Of a stretch of 55,621 nucleotides of DNA, positions 48,705-55,621 are shown piece by piece. Position 1 is the stretch's first letter; every line of letters begins with the position of its first letter. The DNA lies in contig NZ_PXWG01000036.1 of the NCBI RefSeq assembly GCF_003011965.1, forward strand, positions 1 through 55,621, in the 5' to 3' direction. A program made the position numbers and the translations under genes. The notes under the pieces are model-generated. The model was not told the DNA's origin and searched no databases. It saw only the letters and a list, made by a program, of their open reading frames with translations. The DNA is from Streptosporangium nondiastaticum (lineage in GTDB: Bacteria > Actinomycetota > Actinomycetes > Streptomycetales > Streptomycetaceae).

Positions 48705-50843
48705 GTGTACAGCGTTCTCTACGGCAGTTCCCGCATCACTCTCACGTCCCGCAGCGGCACCCGCCTCCAGCGGTCGGAGCTGCTCCTCCGCGACCCCGGG
48801 CTCCGGCACCGGTGGACCGGCCCGCCGCCCGTGCTGCTGGGCCGGGAGGAGGTGCTGGCCACCGCCCGGCGGGAGATCCTGGACGGGCGGCCGGTCGAGT
48901 TCCACGGGCCCTGCGGGTTCGGGAAGAGCAGCCTGCTCCGCAACCTCGCCTCGGGCGGGAGGCGCAGCGCGTTCGTGAGCGTGGGCCGCACCCCGCTGGA
49001 GGACGTTCTCCAGCTGCTCGTCGACGAGTTGTACGTGTCCGCGGGCCCGGAGCCGGTGAAGTACTCCGGGCCGGTGTGCCGGCAGCTCGTCCGGCACACC
49101 CGGGCGCTGATCGTGCTGGACGACGTGCCGCCCGGGTCGCGGATACCGCGTCAGCTGGCTGACGCCCTGCCCGGCTGCGTCCTGCTCGTGGGCGGGGAGC
49201 AGCCGGTGCTGGGCGGCGCCGCGGCGGCCTCACGGCTGCTGCCGGGGCTGCCGCAGGACGCGGCCTTCGACCTGTTCGTCCGCTCGCTGGGCCGCGCCGT
49301 GCGGGACCCCGAACTGCCCTTCGTGCGGAGGCTGCTGGAGTCCGTGCGGGGACGGCCGCTGTCGGTCCGGCAGGCCGCGGCCCTGGTGCGGGCCGGACAC
49401 CCGGTCGGGGCGGTGGCGGAGCGCGCCGCGCGGGGCGTGCGCGAGCTGGACCGGATGAGCGCGGGACGGCTGCCGGGGCCGGAGCGCAAGGCCCTCGCGG
49501 TCCTGGCGCTCGTCGCCGGGGCCCTGGTGCCGGGGAACTGGGTCGCGGCCGCCGGCGACATCGCCTACGTGACGCAGGCCCTGCTGTCCCTGCACGAGCG
49601 GGGGCTCGTCGAGCGGCCGGAGGAGGACCGCTTCGGGCTGCCGGTGTGCGTGGCGGACAGCGTCCGGGACCTGCTGCTCGACGCGGTCTCGCTGAGCGCG
49701 ACCGTCAACGGGCTCGCCGACTGGCTGGAGGGTGCCCTCGACGGGGGAGTGCACGGGCTCACGGACGCGCTCGACGGCGTGGAGGGCCTCGTCGGGCTGC
49801 TCGGGTTCGCCGCCGAGCGGGCGGAATGGCGGGCCGTGGTCCGGCTGGCGAGGGTCACCGAAGCCGCGCTGTTCGCCGGACGTCGCTGGCAGCAGTGGAA
49901 AGAGGTGCTGGAGCAGGGCGAGGACGCGGCCCGGCGGATCGGCGACCGGGCCTCGGAGGCGCTGTTCTCCCACCAGCTGGGCACCGTGGCCTACGTGGAG
50001 GACCGGCCCGGGGACGCCGCCGCCCGGCTGCGGCACGCGCTGCAGCTGCGGGCGGCCCTGGGCGACACCGAGGGAGCGGAGCTGACCAGGGCGAACCTCA
50101 CCTACGTGGAGGCCTACGGCCCGGGCCGCGGAGAGGGCCGCGACCCGGACCGGCGGGCCCTGCTCCGGCGCGGGCTGCTCGTGCTCGCCGGGCTGGTCGC
50201 CGTCGTCGCGGTGATCGCTGCGGTGCGGGCGGCGGTCGCCGGCGCCGGTGACGGAGATCCGTCCCCGGGGCCGCAGCCGGGCTCTTCGGGGACCGTCGCG
50301 GGCGGCAGCCCGTTGCCCGGCGGCTCTCCGGGCGGGGCGAGCGGTCCTCCGGTGAGTTTCAGCCCCGGTCCCGGCCCCGGCAGCGAGGGCCCCGGCAGTG
50401 AAGGCCCCGGCAGTGAAGGCCCCGGCCCCATCACCGGCGGCAGTCCGCGCCCCAGCGGAGTGACGAGCTCCCTGCCCGGTCCGGGCCCCGGCCCCAGCCG
50501 CAGCGTCGTGGTCAGTCCGGGACCGAGCCGTAGCGCGAGCTCAAGCCCCGGCCCCGGCTCAAGTCCCTGCTGCAGCAGGGGCCCGGTCGTCAGCAGGAGT
50601 CCGAGCGTCAGCGTCGGCCCGAGTCGTAGCAAGGGCCCCATCATCCGCCGCCCCGGCGCGAGCAGCCCCGGTTCGGGCCACGACGGTGAGGGCGAGCGCG
50701 GCGACGGCGGACGCGGCGGTGACGGCGCACGCGGCGACGGGAGGCTGCCCGTGCCGCAAGTGGTGCCACCCGGCTCTATGGCGCTGCTGTCAGGCCGGCC
50801 ACCAGCTTCTCAGCCTCCACAGCGGGCACTCCCGCCGCGGTGA
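48705..50843 (+). CDS. Membrane-anchored STAND/NB-ARC-like ATPase with an exposed Pro-Gly-Ser tail
   Basis: A 712-residue protein. A P-loop GPCGFGKSS (68-76) and Walker B ALIVLDD (134-140) head a nucleotide-binding domain, followed by a winged-helix-like part and a short helical-repeat stretch (about 405-470, GTVAYVEDRPGDAAARLRHAL). One TM helix (about 488-513) leads to a ~200-residue low-complexity tail of Pro, Gly and Ser (repeats GPGSEGPGSEGPG, SPGPSRS). So the ATPase is cytoplasmic and the tail extracellular. GTG 48705 follows AGGGGG. The end runs 68 nt into the convergent TetR gene, and the tail end may be inaccurate. Known STAND proteins act as signalling switches; no effector domain is seen. 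Confidence 0.72.
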   Translation: MYSVLYGSSRITLTSRSGTRLQRSELLLRDPGLRHRWTGPPPVLLGREEVLATARREILDGRPVEFHGPCGFGKSSLLRNLASGGRRSAFVSVGRTPLEDVLQLLVDELYVSAGPEPVKYSGPVCRQLVRHTRALIVLDDVPPGSRIPRQLADALPGCVLLVGGEQPVLGGAAAASRLLPGLPQDAAFDLFVRSLGRAVRDPELPFVRRLLESVRGRPLSVRQAAALVRAGHPVGAVAERAARGVRELDRMSAGRLPGPERKALAVLALVAGALVPGNWVAAAGDIAYVTQALLSLHERGLVERPEEDRFGLPVCVADSVRDLLLDAVSLSATVNGLADWLEGALDGGVHGLTDALDGVEGLVGLLGFAAERAEWRAVVRLARVTEAALFAGRRWQQWKEVLEQGEDAARRIGDRASEALFSHQLGTVAYVEDRPGDAAARLRHALQLRAALGDTEGAELTRANLTYVEAYGPGRGEGRDPDRRALLRRGLLVLAGLVAVVAVIAAVRAAVAGAGDGDPSPGPQPGSSGTVAGGSPLPGGSPGGASGPPVSFSPGPGPGSEGPGSEGPGSEGPGPITGGSPRPSGVTSSLPGPGPGPSRSVVVSPGPSRSASSSPGPGSSPCCSRGPVVSRSPSVSVGPSRSKGPIIRRPGASSPGSGHDGEGERGDGGRGGDGARGDGRLPVPQVVPPGSMALLSGRPPASQPPQRALPPR

Positions 50844-51378
50844 GCGCGGTCACGGCGGCCGAGCGGCCGGCGTCCGCCGGGTCGAGGACGCCGTCGTTGA
50901 CCGCCTGCATGAGGCCGAAGAGGACCTGCTCCCGTACGTACGCGAGGGCGATCGCGGGCAGCGGCGAGACGAAGCGGCCCTCGTCCAGGCCGCGTTGCAG
51001 CATCGCCGCGCACTCGCGGCGCACCGGCTCCAGGCGGCGGTGGATGCCCTCGACCGTGACGCTGCGCTGGGCCAGGGAGATCAGGAGCCGGTAGCCGTCG
51101 GCGATCTCCCAGGCGGCGAGCATGGAGAGCGCGAGGGCCTCGGCGGGGTCGGCGACGTCGCGCAGGGCCTCGGCCTGGGCGACCTCCACCGCGCTCGCGG
51201 CGTCGTCCACGAGCGCGCTCATCAGCGCGTCGCGGCTCGGGAAGTGGCCGTAGACCGTGCGCCGGACGACGCCGGCGGCCCGCGCGATCTGGTCCATGCT
51301 CGCGTCCGCGTCGCGCAGCAGCTCCAGGAGCGCGATGTCCATGATGCGGCGGCGATTGGCGTCCGCTCTGCCGGCCAT
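50776..51378 (-). CDS. TetR-family repressor of the adjacent efflux gene
   Basis: A 200-residue TetR protein. The N-terminal HTH is RRRIMDIALLELLRDADASMDQIARAAGVVRRTVYGHFPSRDALM (about 9-53), the rest the ligand-binding and dimer domain. The gene is divergent from an MFS drug exporter with a perfect palindrome between them, the classical arrangement for drug-inducible efflux. AGAAGAGA about 5 nt before the ATG serves as a ribosome site. Its 3' end overlaps the convergent STAND gene by 68 nt. Confidence 0.92.
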   Translation of the reverse strand: MAGRADANRRRIMDIALLELLRDADASMDQIARAAGVVRRTVYGHFPSRDALMSALVDDAASAVEVAQAEALRDVADPAEALALSMLAAWEIADGYRLLISLAQRSVTVEGIHRRLEPVRRECAAMLQRGLDEGRFVSPLPAIALAYVREQVLFGLMQAVNDGVLDPADAGRSAAVTALTAAGVPAVEAEKLVAGLTAAP

Positions 51379-51461
51379 TGGTCTCTTCTCTGTCCGTCGG
51401 GCGGCCTTCCGTGGCCGACATCCCGCCCCTCATTTTGCACGCGGCCGCCCCATCCCGTAAT

Positions 51462-51497
51462 TTGCACACTGCTGTGTAATTGCACAGCAGTGTGCAA
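51462..51497. promoter_or_regulatory. Perfect 15-bp palindromic operator of the TetR/MFS pair
   Basis: TTGCACACTGCTGTG (51462-51476) and CACAGCAGTGTGCAA (51483-51497) are exact inverse complements around TAATTG. A further half site TTTTGCAC occurs near 51433. It lies 83 nt from the tetR ATG and 20 nt before the MFS ATG, so bound TetR would block both. This is among the clearest operators in the window. Confidence 0.88.
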
Positions 51498-51517
51498 GTG
51501 TCTGGAAGGAGTGGCCG

Positions 51518-53194
51518 ATGGGCCTCGCGATGTCGACACCGGTCGACGAGATGGACGGTCCGTACAAGAGGCGCTGGGCGGCACTGGGCGTGCTCTGCAT
51601 CAGCCTGCTGATCATCGTCATGGCGAACACGTCCCTGACGGTGGCCGCGCCCGACATGGTCAAGGACCTCGGCCTCGGCAGCTCCGACCTGCAATGGGTC
51701 ATCGACGGCTACACCGTCCCGTACGCCGCGCTGATGCTGATCCTCGGCGCCGTCGGCGACAAGTACAGCCGCCGCGGCGCCCTCGTCCTCGGCCTCTTCG
51801 TCTTCGGCGCGGCCTCCGTCGCGGGCTCGCTGGTCGACAGCTCGGCCGGCGTCATCGCCGCGCGCGCGGTCATGGGCATCGGCGCGGCCATGATCATGCC
51901 GGCGACGCTGTCGCTGCTCGCCGCGACCTTCCCGCGCGAGGAGCGCGCCAAGGCCATCACCATCTGGACGGCCACCGCCGGCCTCGCCATCGCCGTCGGT
52001 CCGCTCGTGGCCGGTGCGCTGCTGGAGGACCACGGCTGGGCCTCCACCTTCCTCATCAACGTGCCGATCGCCGCGCTCGGCATCATCGGCGCGCTGGCGC
52101 TCGTCCCGCCGTCCAAGGCGGCGAGCACCGGCAAGGAAGCAGCCAAGATCGACTACGTGGGCGGCCTGCTGTCCGTCGTCTGGGTCGGCTCCCTCATCTA
52201 CATGATCATCGAGGGCCCGCACTTCGGCTGGGGCGCCAAGGCGATCGCCGCCGCCGTCATCGCGGGCGTCGGCCTGGTCCTCTTCGTCCTCTGGGAGCTG
52301 CGCCACCCGCACCCGGTCCTCGACGTCCGCCGCTTCACCAAGCGCGCGTTCGCCGGCTCGACCATGGCCGTCGCGCTGTTCTTCCTCGCCGTCTTCGGCG
52401 CCTTCTACTACCTCACCCAGCACCTGCAGTTCGTCCTCGGCTACTCGCCGCTGGACACCGGCGTGCGCATGCTGCCGCTGGCCGGGGCGGTGTTCGTGGG
52501 CGGCGCCCTGACCGCGATCCTCACCCCCAAGGTGGGCATGAAGGTCACCGTGGCGTGCGGCATGACCGTCGGCACGGTCGCCATCGCGCTGCTCGCCCGC
52601 GTCGACGCGTCCTCCACGTACGACGACTTCGTCCTGCCGCTGATCATCCTGGGCCTGGCCATCGGCCTGTCCCTGTCGCCGTGCACCAACGCCATCATGG
52701 GCTCCTTCCCGGAGGACCAGCTGGGCGTCGGCGGCGCCGTCAACAGCACCTCCATCGAGATGGGCGGCTCGCTGGGCATCGCCATCCTCGGCACCGTGCT
52801 CGCCAAGACCTACTCGTCCAACCTCGGTGACGCCGCGGCCGAGGCCGCCGCTGCCGGCGGCCCGAAGCTGCCGGAGAAGGCGCTCGGCGTCGCACAGGAC
52901 TCGGTCGGCGCGGGCCTGGCCGTGGCCAAGGAGGTCGGCAAGCAGGTCGCGGCCGGCGCCGCGCCGAAGGTCGGGCCGGAGAAGGCCGCCGTCCTGGGCG
53001 CGCAGCAGGCGCAGGCCGTGGTCGAGGCCGTGCACAAGTCGTTCGCGGACGCCGTCGCCCACACCAGCGTCGTCGGCGCGGTCATTCTCGGCGTCGGCAC
53101 GGTGCTGGTCGCCTTCCTGCTGCCGGGCCGGGAGAAGAACAAGCCGCAGGCTGCCGCGGCGGCCGAGGCCGAGAAGGAGACGGCCGACGTCTGA
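51518..53194 (+). CDS. MFS drug efflux transporter, DHA2 (EmrB/QacA) family
   Basis: A 558-residue transporter with about 14 predicted helices. Motif A is DKYSRRGALVLG, motif C-like GPLVAGALLEDHGWASTFLINVP, and LQWVIDGYTVPYAALMLILGAVGD is the typical QacA/EmrB helix 2 entry. The C-terminal cytoplasmic/periplasmic loop (about 440-510) is Ala/Glu/Lys-rich. GGAAGGAG lies about 7 nt before the ATG. It is probably derepressed when its TetR partner binds a drug. The substrate cannot be told from sequence. Confidence 0.95.
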   Translation: MGLAMSTPVDEMDGPYKRRWAALGVLCISLLIIVMANTSLTVAAPDMVKDLGLGSSDLQWVIDGYTVPYAALMLILGAVGDKYSRRGALVLGLFVFGAASVAGSLVDSSAGVIAARAVMGIGAAMIMPATLSLLAATFPREERAKAITIWTATAGLAIAVGPLVAGALLEDHGWASTFLINVPIAALGIIGALALVPPSKAASTGKEAAKIDYVGGLLSVVWVGSLIYMIIEGPHFGWGAKAIAAAVIAGVGLVLFVLWELRHPHPVLDVRRFTKRAFAGSTMAVALFFLAVFGAFYYLTQHLQFVLGYSPLDTGVRMLPLAGAVFVGGALTAILTPKVGMKVTVACGMTVGTVAIALLARVDASSTYDDFVLPLIILGLAIGLSLSPCTNAIMGSFPEDQLGVGGAVNSTSIEMGGSLGIAILGTVLAKTYSSNLGDAAAEAAAAGGPKLPEKALGVAQDSVGAGLAVAKEVGKQVAAGAAPKVGPEKAAVLGAQQAQAVVEAVHKSFADAVAHTSVVGAVILGVGTVLVAFLLPGREKNKPQAAAAAEAEKETADV

Positions 53195-53290
53195 CGGCCT
53201 CCGGCCGCGGGCTTCCGTCCGGGGCCGGTCCGGCACCGCCGGATGCCCCGGTGGGGGCTGATCGCCGTTGCGGTGGGGATTCTCTCCCCT

Positions 53291-53324
53291 GACCCTCCCC
53301 CGGCTACCGCTGGGAGGTGCCCCC
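53291..53324. repeat. Streptomyces REP-like palindromic element
   Basis: CCCTCCCCCGGCTACCGC and TGGGAGGTGCCCCC match the widespread short palindromic intergenic element that I recall from Streptomyces genomes (core CTACCGCTGGGAGGTGCCCCC). It lies between the MFS stop and the glgB terminator. Copy number in this genome cannot be seen from one window. Confidence 0.6.
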
Positions 53325-53343
53325 GCTTCCCGTAACCGGGGCG

Positions 53344-53371
53344 AGCCCCGGACCCCTGTGGGTCCGGGGCT
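53344..53371. terminator. Bidirectional terminator between MFS gene and glgB
   Basis: AGCCCCGGACCC (53344-53355) and GGGTCCGGGGCT (53360-53371) form a perfect 12-bp stem with loop CTGT. It separates convergent genes and is 24 nt from the glgB stop. Confidence 0.85.
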
Positions 53372-53394
53372 TCGTCATGCCGCCGGGAGCGTCC

Positions 53395-55621
53395 TCACAC
53401 CGCCCGCCACCACACCGTCGCCAGCGGCGGCAGCGTCACCGTGATGCTCGCCGGCCGCCCGTGGTGGCGCGTGGCCTCCGTCTTGACCGGGTCGGGCGTG
53501 GTGACGCCGCTCCCTCCGTAGCGGCCCGCGTCCGTGTTGAGGATCTCCTGCCACGCCGTGAACCGGCCCGGCACGCCCAGCGCGTAGCCGTGCCGCACCA
53601 CGGGGGAGAAGTTGCTGACGGCCAGCAGGGGCGCGCCCTGGGCGTCGAAGCGCAGGAAGGCGAAGACGTTGTCCTCCGAGGCGTCGCTCACCACCCACTC
53701 GAAGCCCTCGGGCACCGTGTCCCGCTGCCACAGCGCGGGCGTCGACAGGTAGGCCGCGTTCAGGTCGCGGACCAGGTCGCGGACGCCGCGGTGGTCCGCC
53801 TCGGCGGAGTACGAGGGGTCCAGCAGCCACCAGTCGGGGCCGTGCGCCTCGGACCACTCGGCGCCCTGCGCGAACTCCTGCCCCATGAAGAGCAGCTGCT
53901 TGCCCGGGTGCGCCCACATGAAGCCCAGGTAGGCGCGGTGGTTGGCGCGCTGCTGCCACCAGTCGCCCGGCATCTTCGAGACCAGCGACCGCTTGCCGTG
54001 GACGACCTCGTCGTGCGAGATCGGCAGCACGTAGTTCTCGCTGTACGCGTAGATCATCGAGAACGTCATCTCGCCGTGGTGGTACTTGCGGTGCACCGGC
54101 TCCTTGGAGACGTAGACCAGGGAGTCGTGCATCCAGCCCATGTTCCACTTCAGGCCGAAGCCGAGGCCGCCGAAGCCGCCCGCGCCGACGTGGTGCGTGG
54201 CGCGGGTGACGCCGTCCCAGGCCGTGGACTCCTCCGCCACCGTGACGACGCCGGGGCAGCGGCGGTAGACGGTCGCGTTCATCTCCTGCAGGAACGCCAC
54301 CGCGTCCAGGTTCTCCCGGCCGCCGTGCACGTTCGGCAGCCACTGGCCCTCCTCGCGGGAGTAGTCGAGGTAGAGCATGGAGGCGACGGCGTCCACGCGC
54401 AGCCCGTCGATGTGGAACTCCTCGCACCAGTACACGGCGTTGGCCACGAGGAAGTTGCGGACCTCCGCACGGCCGTAGTCGAACTCCAGCGTGCCCCAGT
54501 CGGGGTGCGCGGCGCGCAGCGGATCGGCGTGCTCGTACAGCGGGCGGCCGTCGAACTCGGCCAGCGCCCAGTCGTCGCGCGGGAAGTGCGCCGGCACCCA
54601 GTCCATGAGGACGCCGATGCCCGCCGCGTGCAGCGCGTCCACCAAGTACTTGAAGTCGTCCGGGGTGCCCAGGCGGGCGGTGGGGGCGTAGAAGCCGGTG
54701 ATCTGATAACCCCACGAACCCCCGTAGGGGTGCTCGGCGATCGGCATCAGCTCCACGTGCGTGAAGCCCAGGTCCTTGACGTACGCGGGCAGCTGCTCGG
54801 CCAGCTGCCGGTACGTCAGGCCGGGCCGCCAGGACGGCAGGTGCACCTCGTAGACCGAGAACGGGTGCTCGTGGACGGGCCGCTCCGCGCGCGCCGCCAT
54901 CCACTCCGCGTCCTGCCAGGCGTGGTGCGAGGCGTGCACGACGGACGCGTTCGCCGGAGGGGCCTCGGTGCGCCGCGCCATCGGGTCCGCGCGCATCGTG
55001 TGCGAGCCGTCCGGGCGCGTGATCTCGAACTTGTACAGCGCCCCCTCGCCGATGCCCGGCAGGAACAGCTCCCACACCCCGGACGCGCCCAGCGAGCGCA
55101 TCGGGTGCCCCGTGCCGTCCCAGTAGTTGAAGTCGCCGACGACGCGCACGCCCCGGGCGTTCGGCGCCCACACCGTGAAGCGGGTGCCCGCCACCCCCTC
55201 GTGCTCCATCGGCTCCGCCCCCAGCGCCCGCCACAGCTGCTCGTGGCGGCCCTCGCGGATGAGATGCAGGTCCAGGTCGCCGAGCGCGGGCAGGAAGCGG
55301 TACGGGTCGTGGGCCTCCAGCTCCGTGCCCTCGTAGTCCACCAGCAGGCGGTAGCCGGGCGGCTCGATCAGCGGCAGCACCGCCGCGAAGAAGCCGTCCC
55401 CTTCGTCGAACAGCTCCACGCGCAGGCCCTTCGCGCTGACCGCCACGGAGCGTGCGAAGGGGCGCAGGGTGCGGAAGCGCACGCCGCCGGGCACCGGGTG
55501 CGCCCCCAGCAGGCCGTGCGGGTCGTGGTGCGCGCCGTGCAGCAGCCGCTCCCGGTCCTCCGCCCCCAGCGGCTCCGCGGGCCGCACCCCGCGCCGGCCG
55601 GGCGCGTGCTCCGCGCGCCCC
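53395..55621 (-). CDS. glgB: 1,4-alpha-glucan branching enzyme (5' end beyond the right edge)
   Basis: At least 742 residues in frame to the window end. GH13 branching enzyme: it cuts an alpha-1,4 chain and re-attaches it as an alpha-1,6 branch in glycogen. A CBM48 region (ALGAEPMEHEGVAGTRFTVWAPNA) precedes the catalytic barrel; the nucleophile Asp is in DGLRVDAVASMLYLDY, the acid Glu in VAEEST, and the third carboxylate in ISHDEVVHG. The N-terminal GlgB extension (LLHGAHHDPHGLLGAHP) is present. A GTG at 55587 could start it, but the frame stays open to base 55621 and homologues are longer, so it is listed as partial. Streptomyces have glgB copies used at different developmental stages. Confidence 0.95.
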   Translation of the reverse strand, partial: GRAEHAPGRRGVRPAEPLGAEDRERLLHGAHHDPHGLLGAHPVPGGVRFRTLRPFARSVAVSAKGLRVELFDEGDGFFAAVLPLIEPPGYRLLVDYEGTELEAHDPYRFLPALGDLDLHLIREGRHEQLWRALGAEPMEHEGVAGTRFTVWAPNARGVRVVGDFNYWDGTGHPMRSLGASGVWELFLPGIGEGALYKFEITRPDGSHTMRADPMARRTEAPPANASVVHASHHAWQDAEWMAARAERPVHEHPFSVYEVHLPSWRPGLTYRQLAEQLPAYVKDLGFTHVELMPIAEHPYGGSWGYQITGFYAPTARLGTPDDFKYLVDALHAAGIGVLMDWVPAHFPRDDWALAEFDGRPLYEHADPLRAAHPDWGTLEFDYGRAEVRNFLVANAVYWCEEFHIDGLRVDAVASMLYLDYSREEGQWLPNVHGGRENLDAVAFLQEMNATVYRRCPGVVTVAEESTAWDGVTRATHHVGAGGFGGLGFGLKWNMGWMHDSLVYVSKEPVHRKYHHGEMTFSMIYAYSENYVLPISHDEVVHGKRSLVSKMPGDWWQQRANHRAYLGFMWAHPGKQLLFMGQEFAQGAEWSEAHGPDWWLLDPSYSAEADHRGVRDLVRDLNAAYLSTPALWQRDTVPEGFEWVVSDASEDNVFAFLRFDAQGAPLLAVSNFSPVVRHGYALGVPGRFTAWQEILNTDAGRYGGSGVTTPDPVKTEATRHHGRPASITVTLPPLATVWWRAV

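Noticed and set aside
49646..50251. Arg-rich plus-strand frame within the STAND-like gene
   Set aside because: Translation of the wrong frame; no start signal.
50114..50700. Tandem GPGSEGPG-type DNA repeats as a CRISPR-like array
   Set aside because: The repeats have no regular spacers and lie in frame within the disordered tail of a coding sequence.

Overview
The window is very GC-rich, almost every gene has strong third-position GC, SD-less genes with TANNNT boxes just upstream of the start are common, and the gene content matches a Streptomyces chromosome core. The left half follows, as far as I remember it, the S. coelicolor neighbourhood that runs from the cytoskeletal gene scy through the isobutyryl-CoA mutase gene icmA to the pyk/ackA/pta/pfkA group. 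No tRNA, rRNA, CRISPR array or insertion sequence was found.

Region by region. 0-5.8 kb: 5' end of scy (-), methylmalonyl-CoA epimerase (-), acetyl-CoA acetyltransferase (+), meaB (+) and a class A penicillin-binding protein with a degraded transpeptidase domain (+). 5.8-11.7 kb: a MarR regulator, three overlapping AIM24-family genes, two DUF3817 membrane-protein paralogues, a thiamine-binding-type protein, a DUF4166 protein and a second MarR. 11.7-18.4 kb: icmA behind a large palindrome, a TetR regulator divergent from a thioredoxin-TPR protein, and an operon of DUF6230, DUF6114 and a Pro/Ser/Lys-rich secreted protein. 18.5-24.8 kb: pta-ackA-pyk (-) divergent from pfkA (+), linking glycolysis to acetyl phosphate. 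25-30.8 kb: an imine-reductase-like enzyme, a two-gene FtsX-type ABC exporter and an AraC regulator.

31-36.4 kb is accessory: two divergent small-gene modules (an XRE/DUF397 pair facing two small Cys-containing proteins), then a two-gene operon whose products share a near-identical short motif reminiscent of bacterial amyloid-signalling sequences, an orphan MalG-type sugar permease, and small DUF6191, DUF1737 and VOC proteins. 36.4-40.4 kb: a dicarboxylate transporter divergent from a CitB-type two-component system. 40.6-42.9 kb: a sugar-binding lipoprotein and MalF-type permease that lack a neighbouring MalG partner. 43-50.8 kb: a lipoprotein, a RICIN-domain protein, a 1380-residue Pls/PosA-type peptide synthetase with membrane and hexapeptide-repeat segments, and a divergent membrane-anchored STAND-like ATPase. 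50.8-53.2 kb: TetR/MFS efflux pair with a perfect operator. 53.4 kb to the end: glgB (-), open at the right edge.

The most interesting candidate for an undescribed system is the 32.9-34.2 kb operon: a soluble 144-residue protein ending in a Q-Y-I-T-Q-x-G-D-I-N-V motif, followed by a single-pass membrane protein that carries the same motif in its predicted cytoplasmic tail. The first gene has a TTA leucine codon at position 2, which would put the pair under bldA control. All functional statements rest on reading the sequence and on family knowledge; no database search was run.
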